A stretch of 56,359 nucleotides of DNA from Nemertoderma westbladi. Taxonomy: Eukaryota > Xenacoelomorpha > Nemertodermatida > Nemertodermatidae. The position numbers were made by a program, and so were the translations under genes. Positions 1 to 9,639 of this stretch are shown one piece after another; position 1 is the stretch's first letter, and every line of letters starts with the position of its first letter. Below the pieces are notes generated by a model. That model saw nothing but the letters and a program-made list of their open reading frames with translations. It had not been told where the DNA came from and did not search any database. The stretch is from positions 1 to 56,359 of the forward strand of contig JAUCBJ010006733.1 of assembly GCA_032718475.1 (NCBI GenBank). Direction: 5' to 3'.

Positions 1-272
1 TTCCCCCCCTATCTGCAGGTATTATATTCAAATAAATCATCGGATACAATGGTGGTGAATATGTAACTACACGAGGCAGGGGGTGCGATTGGGCAGCTAA
101 GGATGTTCGCGCTTTCAGACCTTTGGCAGTTTAACCCGCCAAATTAGGATGTCTTCTAGATAATAATTCGTTTTTAGCCTATGACAAGTATTTGATTCAC
201 TACACTAGTCGAAACCAATCTGTGCGCGATCATTCACCCGCTGGATATACCCGGGAGATTGGGTTCGACGGC
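1..272. other. unassigned leading sequence
   Basis: No convincing gene or repeat is visible before the (TAA)n tail of the retrotransposon that begins near position 273. Short open frames here lack any recognisable domain. Confidence 0.4.
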
Positions 273-1500
273 TTATTATTATTATTATTATTATTATCTT
301 TAATCCAGGCCGTGGCCCATAAAATATAAATTTAAATACAGTACAGTAGCACAGGATAAAATACACGATCATAAAGACAACTGACTGACTGATTGACAAT
401 AGTTATTAAACAATACAATACATACAAATTACGATAAATAGATACGGGCCATAAGTATATTATATTAAAATTGATTATAGTATATACATATAAATAGATT
501 ATAATGATCACGATTACAATAATTTAACTCAACATCATATTATTATTAATAAAGATTTACAGAGTCACCCATTTCCTGAATACGGGATGTACCCGATAAG
601 CGACAGGTGAAAAATACTACACGCACAATGTCGTTGTCAGAAGCTCTAACCCTATCCAACAGGCTAGTGATAGATCTATGACGTATATGTACAAATGTCG
701 CATATTTAAATGTGAACATGTCAAAGATATACTGGTGGGTTCATCATCAGTCATTCGTGGAATTTTAAACAACAACCTAATCGAATTATTATACGCAACT
801 CTAAGTTTATTGTGCATCTTAGAGGAGTAGTTTTGTCTGGCCCAGATTGCATTTCCATAAAAGGAAGTGCAAAATGCACGAAACAGCGTCACCTTAACTC
901 CTTCAGAGGACGCACTAAATTTCCTAACCAAGAGGTTCGCTCTCGCGTATAATAATTGAGTTTGACGTCTGATGTCAAAATCATCATCAGTTGTTTTGTG
1001 CAATATGTGCCCTAAATAATTAAATTTATCTACAACCTCAACCGCTTTACCGTACAAGTAAATGCAACCAGGATCATAGTAAGCACTGCACTTCGGAACA
1101 AAGTAAATACATTTAGTCTTTTTTATATTAAACGTCATCGAGTTGGCAGATGCAAAGCGTACTGCCAAGTCAACCAGGCTTTGCAAACCAAATATAGAGT
1201 TACTAATAATGCACATATCATCAGCGTAAATTATGTGATTTACCCTAGTTGTGCCCATAATGCAGCCGATACCGGTGGCAGTTAGAGCATTACTAAGGTC
1301 ATCAATATAAACATTGAAAAGAATAGGTGAGGTAATCCCTCCCTGGCGGGTACCATTAGTCACTCTAAATTTACTGGATAACAATCCATCCCAACTTACT
1401 TGCATATATTGATCCCTATACCAATAAGCGATTAAACGAACAATATAGAGAGGAACACCTCTGTCTATGAGTTTACGAAATAAAATAAAATGGTTTATTT
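273..1500 (-). mobile_element. 5'-truncated non-LTR retrotransposon, 3' end
   Basis: Read on the minus strand, this runs from the reverse-transcriptase fingers/palm into a 3' untranslated tail that ends in a run of TAA trinucleotides (plus-strand TTA run near 275-297). A microsatellite 3' tail is usual for several LINE clades. The 5' part (endonuclease and N-terminal RT) is absent: coding resemblance stops near 1500, as in typical 5' truncation during target-primed reverse transcription. The clade looks CR1/jockey-like from the RT motifs, but this was not confirmed. Confidence 0.7.
617..1500 (-). pseudogene. reverse transcriptase fragment of non-LTR retrotransposon
   Basis: The frame encodes the middle and C-terminal part of a LINE reverse transcriptase. 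Visible motifs are TRQGGITSPILFNVYIDDL (motif B region), the catalytic YADD box (motif C) about 50 residues later, then KTK (motif D-like) and FNYLGH (motif E-like). The frame is open upstream of the first Met at 1405 to about 1500, where residues resembling the RT region before motif B continue (RGVPLYIVRLIAYWY). The last ~40 residues before the stop at 617 no longer look like RT, which suggests a frameshift or drift. With no endonuclease and no motif A it cannot be functional. It would have acted in target-primed reverse transcription. Confidence 0.8.
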
Positions 1501-1937
1501 TATCGATTTATTGGTTCGTTTACTTAATCGTATTGCTATGTAGGCCTAATGTATTATTCGACTGACAGTATTATATAATCTCTGACAATATTATTCACCT
1601 TCGGGAAATATTAACAGTTCCTTTAGGACGTGGCGCTCTACCTATATAAACAGAGTTATGACTTAAACTACTCACAACGATATGGCTTAGTTATAATTCA
1701 CATATATGGCGCATTCTTTAGGAAATGCTTCGTTATCAGTCTCACTCATACACAATGCTGCACAATACTGCACACTAATCTGCCGATCTTCACTGATTTT
1801 AGTCACATATAAAAGGAACACGGACCGAATCATGTAGGGTCTATCAAATAACATTAGATTCACTTCAAACCACTTTAACATAAGTCACAATCGTTATATG
1901 TAACCTTTCTCTCTTACCTTCGGTATATCAAGAATAT
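1501..1937. other. intervening AT-rich sequence
   Basis: No gene is seen here. It separates the LINE fragment from the left LTR. Two short overlapping open frames on opposite strands have no recognisable features. Confidence 0.4.
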
Positions 1938-2535
1938 TGGGTTTTCGGGGTTATTTATCGTTATTCCAAATATAATAATTCATCAACCATATTATGAAGA
2001 ACTGACAGTAAATAGCAGTATAACAATATAAAAGTATGCACAGGTTGTTTGATTAGGTATGGTATGTTATGTTATGTTATGATAACGGATATATGTCCTT
2101 ATAATTAAGCCTACTAGTGTTAGGCTAAAACAGAAAACACGGAGGTGCCAAAAGCCGGTTCTTAGGCTCTGGGCAAAAACACTAACACTGAACTACTGAG
2201 TTTCTGTATACACCTCCAACACAGAGACAACAAACGCTCTGATTGGTCAACCGAACAACGAGAGAACAAAGAAACAAAGAAACGTCGACGTGGCAATATC
2301 AGCTGTTAGCCGTCGTCATGGTAGCGACACTGTTTTCAAGAGTATCTAGCTTATCGCGTCACGAGATTGCGGATTATGTCCTCTAAAGTACAAATACAGT
2401 ACAAATACATAAGAAATGACTTTTATGTCCTCTAAAACACCAGTACAGCAAGGACACGGCCTTTTTATGCCTGGCAAACCAACTACAGAGTACTTTAAGG
2501 GAAAATAACCGGTTAATGACGCAAAAGCTTTTACA
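1938..2535 (-). repeat. 3' LTR of the BEL/Pao-like element
   Basis: This 598-bp repeat begins TGGGTTTTCGGGG and ends CTTTTACA on the plus strand. It matches 16273-16869, with two differences found by eye: one missing base near 2181 relative to 16521, and one A/G change near 2336. It holds a short ATGTT tandem run near 2063-2082. Such near-identity normally indicates recent insertion. Confidence 0.8.
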
Positions 2536-2543
2536 CCGCTCCC
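2536..2543 (-). promoter_or_regulatory. candidate polypurine tract
   Basis: On the minus strand the bases just upstream of the 3' LTR read GGGAGCGG, immediately followed by the LTR start TGTAAAAGC. A purine tract at this exact place would prime plus-strand synthesis in an LTR retrotransposon. It is short, and the call rests mainly on position. Confidence 0.45.
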
Positions 2544-4333
2544 AGAAAATGGGATTTAAGTCTATAAAATATAACAAATCACAGTTTCTAAAACATAAAG
2601 ATACTCTAAACAGTTAGTTTTCTTGCGCGGACGGCGTTTACGCAGTTTCCCGAGGCTAGCAAGAGTCCTTTTCTCTTTGGGGTGAGCCACTTTACTAGGA
2701 AGGCTATAACTCCTGGGTAAAGGGTGCAATACAATTGCATTAGAAGGTTTGGGTTTACGGTCGGTGTCTCGTCCAGTTTCGATATGCTTCTCCTCGAGCT
2801 GATTTTCCTCCGCTTGTCATGGGATACGTTCGTCCAAAACTCTCGCAGAGAATAGGGTTTTCTAAGCTTGATATCTTCTTAGAGATTCGAGATTTCCCAA
2901 TCGAACTGAGATAAGGCTAATTCGTTTATCGATTGGACTTACTGTTATAACTTACGTTTATCTGAACAAACGCAGGTTTCCTTTTTGATCTTTGTAGAAT
3001 AGCGTTTAACTCGTTTCGTACAACGTTCTCCTCCACCTTGATGAAGGGTTGTATCGTGTCTAAACGGGACGATGACGTATACGGTTGAATGGCGATATTA
3101 GGTGTCCGCGTCCCAATCCGGCTAGGTAAGATGGGCGGATATCTAGAAACCCAAACTGCGGAGTGCTACCGACTAATCGTTCGGGTAACACTAGATCTTT
3201 GAACGGTGAGTACAGCTCGGGAGGATCCGTCATACTAATAGGATCAAGAGCCTGGGGTTTCACCAGGGAATGAGGAGGTCTGATCGAGTATTCCAGGACT
3301 CTGATCGTAGGTTTACTCCAGGATCGTTCGAGCCGAGTGAGCATAGGTGATACGTCAAACAAGTTTCGGTTTCCGTGGATGTTTATGTCTTTCCGTTTAT
3401 TAGTTGGGTCTAGGGCATTTATCGTAATAATACCAAAGACGCACGTCTTGAAGGGGAAACGCGGGTGATATTTATTTGTTGTTACAATGCTTCTATCAAG
3501 AATTCCAAATATATGTTGGAGTTACCGCGTTTATTTGTTTCTTTAATGTCTTTTCTTTCGAGTCGATTTCGAATAGGATTTTCGCATTAGAATTTTGGTT
3601 TATCGTTTAGACTCCTCTGGGTAGGATATGTTCGACATAGTCCGTATCGTGTAAATCGATAGAATGACCAGTAGTTAAGAAGCCCATATACGTACCATTA
3701 CGCTGCGTATATCGAGCAGCGAATTTTCTATAGTCCAACTCTCGCGAGAGCTGCACTTGGGACATTGTCGGTTCGATATAACGACCATCGTCCTCTGCAG
3801 CAGTTGGACTAACGTCGCCGCGTATTAAGCTATCAACAAACGCTTGTAAAAGTAGAGTATATCGCTCCCCGATACCAAGACCATCTTCTATCAACTCCGT
3901 CATATCTGCTATATATGAGTTTATCCATATTATAATGAGTTTATATTTAGGCTAGCGAGCGTCGCTGCCTACCCCAATCAGCCCCCGGACAGTGCGAGAT
4001 CCTCAGCGCCGATGTGTCGTCGCCGCTGTACTTTCGCCAACGACGTAGCCGCACAACGACAACGACAACCGGCACAAGTCACTCGACTGTCCGTCCCAAA
4101 GGCTTAGATACACCTCAGGTTCTTACTGGAGAGTTAGGGTTACTTTCACAATTGCGACTCGCTACTGTAAACACACCTTAGTAGTAACATTCGCCTATAA
4201 ACTCACAAATACCACACACACAACTTGTCACAAATTACACACACTCGGGCCATTTGTCCGTTAGTCAATGCCTTCCAGAATGTCACTGTATTATTATGTA
4301 TCCTTGGATACTAGCAGTGCGCTATTTATTCCC
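2544..4333 (-). other. unassigned 3' internal region of the LTR element
   Basis: This part lies between the nested repeat and the 3' LTR, on the coding side of the element. Minus-strand open frames at 3060-3362 (100 codons) and 3607-3903 (98 codons) have balanced, protein-like composition but no domain I recognise. A lysine/arginine-rich stretch is encoded near 2620-2690. It could be decayed pol, an extra ORF or unrelated inserted sequence. A function cannot be assigned. Confidence 0.35.
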
Positions 4334-4388
4334 TGTGGGGCGAGCCACGAAGTGAGAGAGCCTTAGCGTAGTGGTACCATTAATCAAC

Positions 4389-4441
4389 CTGTCGTTCTGT
4401 CGTTCTGTCGTTCTGTCGTTCTGTCGTTCTGTCGTTCTGTC
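4389..4441. repeat. TGTCGTTC microsatellite
   Basis: About six and a half tandem copies of an 8-bp unit stand near the left end of the 3.7-kb repeat. The second copy of that repeat has about one unit fewer (19541-19585), so the tract is length-variable. Confidence 0.9.
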
Positions 4442-6186
4442 GCGTTTTTTTTCAGTATTTTATTTTAAACGTTAATAACTCGGCCAATCCTTGATGAAAT
4501 CTATCCAAACTTGGTACACATGTTGTTTGGCAAAAGTTTGAAAATTTTCCAAGTAGAATTTGCGTGGGGCCTTCGTGCAGCATCAGTGTAACTGTTATTG
4601 TAGTTATAATATATTTATTTATCCAAAATTAACATGCGTTAAATTATTATTACTGTAGGATAAATCAGCTGGTTTTCTGACAAATTTTGCAAAACATAGG
4701 GGCTGTCTGCCAATCTGCATGTACCATTTGTACCGGTACTGTCAGGCTGTAATACAGGTCAGCCGGTACCATACACTGCAGACATGCCATATCATGTAAT
4801 CTAAACATGGCCCCGGAAACCCTTGCGGTGATTATACTTTAGGCCTAATTAGCCTAGTACCGGTAATAATAATATAATAGTTTAGATAGTTCAGTAGTTA
4901 CCGCTAATCATTCAGTCATTGGCACGGTACACCGTATTGCTGTACTGCCGTTCAGCCGTTGTAGTGCGCACCGTAGGTACCACCCATGCGTAGGCTTACT
5001 GTGCTGATTATGGTTTGATTGATTGATTGTTTTTTACACATAATTAAACCTTTTAAAATTCACAATAATACATTTATAAAGATTACGTTACGATATTAGG
5101 CCTACAGTACAAGTAGGCCTAATAACACTAGATATTTAGGAGCACCAATACTGATTTATGTAGATAGTCAACTTATAAAATGTTTATTTACTTAAATAAA
5201 AGGTTCTGGTGTAAGGATAGCCTCATGAGGTATATACCTCGTTTCCATGAGGGTCCTATAATAATTTTCATAGGCCTACTCTAATATTTAAAGCTAGTCA
5301 GACTGTGGTACCTAAGCTATATACTGTTAGGTATATTGCTGTATTGGGGTGGGGTTAGGAATAATCCATTTGTTTTAGCATTGAACTGTTGAATCCCCTT
5401 ATTTATTATAAAACCATTGGAAATATTCGCAAATGCCGCTCCATTACTGTCTGATGTCTGAAACGCTCCCGACAGTCCGATGTATCTGGACCCGAGCAGC
5501 CGAGTAGCTTCAAGAGGTGATTAACGGGGGAATACTACGGAATTGCTTGTTTGTCAGTACGATTCTATTTGGGTATTTACTACACTCAGACACTGGGAAT
5601 ACGACGGTCAGTCAGATCGTAATGCGGGCCACTGCCAAGTTCATCATGCCTCACTCCGGTCACCCACCTTGGAGTGCGGTGGGAAGAGTCCCACTTACTG
5701 ACTTACGTCGACGACTGGACGAATCGACGAGGATTGCGATCTGGGTTTAGCGGCGGCCCGGATCCTGGGATCGCCTGGGGGAAATGGTTGAACGTTGGGC
5801 AGACGTTATCGCACTGGATTACGTTCTCTGTGACGCGAAAGTGTGAAGCGAATTCGTTGTCGAATTGGGTCGGAAGCTGCGGGAATTCTACTGTTCTACG
5901 GGAGTAAACCGCAGCGGTCCGGTGACTCTGACTACGGACGGATACTACTGGGATAAGCAGGTATTTCGATCGAGTTTCTCGTATTCTCGATGCTCGAGGC
6001 GGATAGAGAGTTGGTTGTGTTGGGCGGTGTTGTTCAATTCTATCAAACATATTAAATAATTGGTAAAATAATAAAAACACACCAGATAAAGATACTGAGC
6101 TTATGGTAAAGAGATAGGCCGAACTTACAATTTCCAAATAGATTGTTCATATAATAAATATATTTTTGGTATTTAATTTCAAGATA

Positions 6187-6208
6187 GGGGGGGGGGGGGG
6201 GGGGGGGG
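6187..6208. repeat. poly(G) tract in 3.7-kb repeat
   Basis: An uninterrupted run of about 22 G on the plus strand. The equivalent run in the second copy (21323-21345) is about the same length. Such homopolymers are prone to length error and can form quadruplexes. Confidence 0.85.
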
Positions 6209-7324
6209 AACTGGACGCAATAAAAATTCATCCCTCTCCAGGGGAAATTGGACGCAAATAACAACAGCTGATTACTCTCAAAAATAAAACTGTAACCTGT
6301 TCTATTGTGTTTACTTTATTGTTTTGGTTAAAATAACGTGCCACTGTAACCTGCTCCTTTCCCAAAATTTAGAAATTAATATTGAGGCGGGATATTAATT
6401 CGCCAAGATGGGATTTGCGTCCAGTCCCACCCCCCTCCTATCTCTTGATTTCACTAAAAAATAGAATACATTGCATTTTACTGTTATAATTACTGTATTG
6501 AATAAAATAATTAATTGATTGTTTATTAAACCGTGCTAAGCACGTTGAACTGGAGCTCTAACAATTCCCCACTAGCGGCAGACAGGAACTGTAAAAGTCT
6601 CTGTAGAATTTCTAATTAAGCAATGCTCTTAGGTAACTACTACTAAATTTCAGATGAATCTGATCTTTGGTTCTATAATTACAGCTATTTTTACGTTTCT
6701 GTTAATTCGCCCCCTAGCGGCAGACCGGGGAACTGTAGAAGTCTGTCTGTGTGTAGAATTTCTAAATTTTTTATAGACTACATGTGCACCAAGTTTGGTT
6801 CCATTTCATCCATGATTGACCGACTTATTAGCTTTTCAAACATTCCTGCCACAAACATAGCCAGAGGCAGCCACAAACAAATAAAAGCTGCAGGAACTCG
6901 AGCGTTAATTAATTTATTAATTATTAAATACTGTTTCAATTAAATTCTTTACGAAAATCTAGTCATCTTCTTTTAAATATGGACCCTGCATTCATGGAAA
7001 ATATAATATTTGATAATTCATCAGTCAGCCTACGCTAATTTCACAGCAAAGTCCTTGTCATGGCCTGTGTGTAGTAGGCCATGGTACCACCCTACTACCG
7101 GTACCGGCTGACCGCGTGACCAGTGGCAACTAGCACTTCAGCACTTGCACAGCAACAGCACTACCGGCGATACACAGGTTGAAATTTATGTAGAGTTTGC
7201 TCAACAGTACAGATATAAAATAGTTATCTAAATTATATATATTACTATTGACAAGTATTGAAATATATACCGTTATTCGTGTTATCAGTATTTGCAACAT
7301 CTGACATTGAAGAGGTGAGAGAAG

Positions 7325-7696
7325 ATGAATACCGGCACTCAACAAAACCAACGCTTATCACAGGTCGGTATGGTTACCTCGAAACCGGCGCGACTGTCCA
7401 CTCGAATACAACTTCAAAACACAAACGCCAACAATAAACTGAAAGCGAATCGAACGTCTTCAGAAGAATCTGTCATTGGGACGAAGAAAAGGAAGCCGAA
7501 ACCACGGGAATGGACCACAGCTAAGATTGAATGCTCCCATTGTCAGAGTTCCTGGACCGAAATTGAAACACCAATTGCCGATGTGCTTGATCTCTCAAAC
7601 CAAAACTTCCTCTGCGGGGTTTGCGCGGCAGTAAAGATTGAAAGTCTGGAAGCTGGCATCCCTAGGTATTATTATTATAAATCAGCCTGCGTTTAA
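7325..7696 (+). CDS. small CxxC-CxxC zinc-binding-like ORF, repeat-borne
   Basis: The 123-codon frame starts at a true ATG after AGAAG. It has a Ser/Thr/Lys-rich N-terminus with a basic KKRKPKPREW patch (possible nuclear localisation) and a C-terminal half with ECSHC, then about 30 residues later LCGVC: two CxxC pairs fitting a treble-clef or zinc-ribbon fold. The family is not recognised. The tail after GIPR turns into low-complexity YYYYK, and a GT follows CCTAG near 7664. A possible acceptor near 7720 is followed by an open, acidic stretch ending before TAG at 7846, but the phase of that junction does not fit simply. Only the last part is kept in the second repeat copy, where the downstream frame has a stop. 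It may be transposon cargo or a captured gene fragment. Confidence 0.4.
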   Translation: MNTGTQQNQRLSQVGMVTSKPARLSTRIQLQNTNANNKLKANRTSSEESVIGTKKRKPKPREWTTAKIECSHCQSSWTEIETPIADVLDLSNQNFLCGVCAAVKIESLEAGIPRYYYYKSACV

Positions 7697-8049
7697 TAAA
7701 TATATTTTAATACAAAACAGGTCGAACGCAAAGAGGCTTATAATGAAGACGAGTACTGCATTGATTATATTCCTATAAACCACCTGGCTTTGCATATTGA
7801 ACGTGCGTTTGGAAATAAGTTCGTGCTACCCTTCCGTGGGTGGTAGATGTCGCGGTTATGTATTGGTGGGAGGGGGGAGGGGGGGGGGTGCAGATTAAAA
7901 GGGGTGAACACGTACTGTCCTCCCCCTTTCTTTGATTAATTGGTGGTGTGGGTTAATCTCTCATAACCTGATTTTGTGATACAGTCGCACAATTTTAATT
8001 TGTATCTCATAACTGGGCCTCGTGCTGCGCGAAGGCCCCACGAACGTGT

Positions 8050-9273
8050 GCTATTCAATGGGACAAGCTTTCTATTGTTATTTTAACTCAATTCTAATTC
8101 TAGCGTGGTTGTTGCTATGGTGACATTATGCAAAGCTAGCGGTAGAATTAGGGTAATTCCAATGCATACAGATCTGGGATGTTATTTAATAGTAATTCTT
8201 TAATGGTCAATGTCCTGTTTTATACATGACTTTATGAATTTTATCGGCTATTGACTATGTCTGGGAGACTTTCGCACACTCATACGCATAATAAGATAAA
8301 TCTCCGCTCCCTTGATCTATTAATTAATGGAATTTTGGGAATGTTATAAATTGCGTAAAAATGGCAATTTATTAAATTCATTAAAAGGCATGAATTTAAA
8401 TTTATTCCCTGAAATTTTATTATTTGATAATTAAATTGACATATTTTGATTCTAGAACATGTCTGGGGACACAAGATCCTTAATTCTATGACAATTGTCT
8501 TTTTAAGAATATCGGTAAATGCTACGATATCTTAATTGACTAGAATTGTTGAAGGATCTGAATTTTACAGATTTTGATTTATTAGATTTGCAAATATTAA
8601 ATAATTAATATTTGAGATGGGCACCGATTTATTCCAGAACTTGTCTGGGGACGTTAACCACTGATTCTAAAATTTGTCTTTCAAGTATATCGGTGGGTGC
8701 CGCGATATCTTAATCGACTAGAATTGCAGATAGTCAAAGGGTTTAACAGATTTATTTTGCGTTATACGCTACTGTTAAAGGGACATCACGCTACTATATG
8801 TATTATTTAATATACGGTATGAGAGCAATATCGCACGAAGCAATGTCAGTGTGAAGAGGCAAGTCGTTTCCAAGGTCTACCCAGAGCTTGGTTTAGCCGA
8901 GACACGAGGATCTGAACTTTGCATTCCTAATACTCTGCCTACCAATAATACTTAAATATAGTAGTGGCTTTATTGTACTTTAATAAGTACGGATATTTCA
9001 TCTTACTGTAGTCACGTATTTATAATATGATACGGGCAGTAAGGAAAGAGAAAAAGAATTATTTCTCGCCGTCGCACTAAATATATAATATACGTAATTA
9101 AATAATAAACGCGAATATATATTGCACTAATCTACTAAATAATCTCTAAAATACCACACTACTAAATAAAATTAAATAAAACGATTAAAATAAAATTACA
9201 TAATAATACATACATAAATATAAAAATAAAACAAATACAAAATAATAGAGTCACACACCCACTCCATATGTTG
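8050..9273. other. AT-rich spacer with diverged tandem duplication
   Basis: No gene is seen. Two diverged direct units, about 8450-8560 and 8632-8735, share GTCTGGGGAC, ATATCGG and CGATATCTTAAT blocks in the same order. The 9000-9260 part is extremely A/T-rich. This stretch lies between the integrase-like remnant and the nested repeat. Confidence 0.45.
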
Positions 9274-9639
9274 TTACGTTATGGAGTCCCTAGATGTTTG
9301 AAGGATTAGGGAGGTGGTCGTGGGAAGAGAATCTTGCCTTTCACAGTTTCCGGAGAGTCCTCCATTCCCTTCCGGTAAACACAAACGACCGACTGGGTGA
9401 TTGAGTCGCTGCATCCCGAATACAATTCCAGGTTTCCTCTTCGTCCTGGAATAGTGACGATAGAAACATCGCTCTAGGTACACGACGGCCTTACAAAGCC
9501 GATTCCAGGAGCTATAGTGGTCCGTCGCTCCCTGCAGGAGAGGTGAGAGTCCCTGCGAGACATCTGATGTTCCAGAGCTCCAATCGCTCTCTCTGATCTT
9601 CATGAAGGATCCACTCGCGGTGGGGAGGTCCAGATCCAC
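9274..9639 (-). pseudogene. integrase N-terminal-like remnant of BEL/Pao pol
   Basis: This frame overlaps the end of the gag-protease frame in a different phase. It contains YSSWNRLCKAVVYLERCF, which resembles the conserved stretch before the zinc-binding region of BEL/Pao integrases (usually a Ser-Trp-x-x-Leu followed by an Ala-Trp-x-x-Arg-Phe type block). The frame opens at GTG, not ATG, and ends after 121 codons without the HHCC or DDE motifs. A frameshift relative to the upstream frame near 9600-9650 therefore separates it from the polyprotein. It is not functional as it stands. Confidence 0.5.

Larger units (their letters stand above)
4334..8049. repeat. 3.7-kb dispersed repeat, copy 1
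   Basis: This block recurs in the same orientation at 19495-23119. It starts TGTGGGGCGAGCCACGAAG and ends GCGCGAAGGCCCCACGAACG plus TGT. A tandem run of the 8-mer TGTCGTTC lies near the left end. An inverted pair, TGCGTGGGGCCTTCGTGCAG (4562-4581) against CTGCGCGAAGGCCCCACGAA (8024-8043), suggests transposon termini, although about 230 bp lies outside the left member. The copies differ in a central block (7058-7586 here, 22177-22649 there). No transposase is recognisable. The repeat sits inside the LTR element and so inserted after it or came with it. Confidence 0.75.

Noticed and set aside
1938-2535. A 5-bp AATAT extension making the LTR start earlier
   Set aside because: AATAT precedes both LTR copies, but TG...CA boundaries fit at 1938 and 16273. 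The shared five AT-rich bases could be chance.
3060-3903. Env-like gene of the LTR element
   Set aside because: The two ~100-codon frames have no signal peptide, membrane segment or cysteine pattern. They are left unassigned.
5674-6137. ORFs of 77-144 codons in the 3.7-kb repeat (also 20570-21273)
   Set aside because: Frames overlap on both strands, differ between the two repeat copies (a 2-base length change near 21064), and show no domain.
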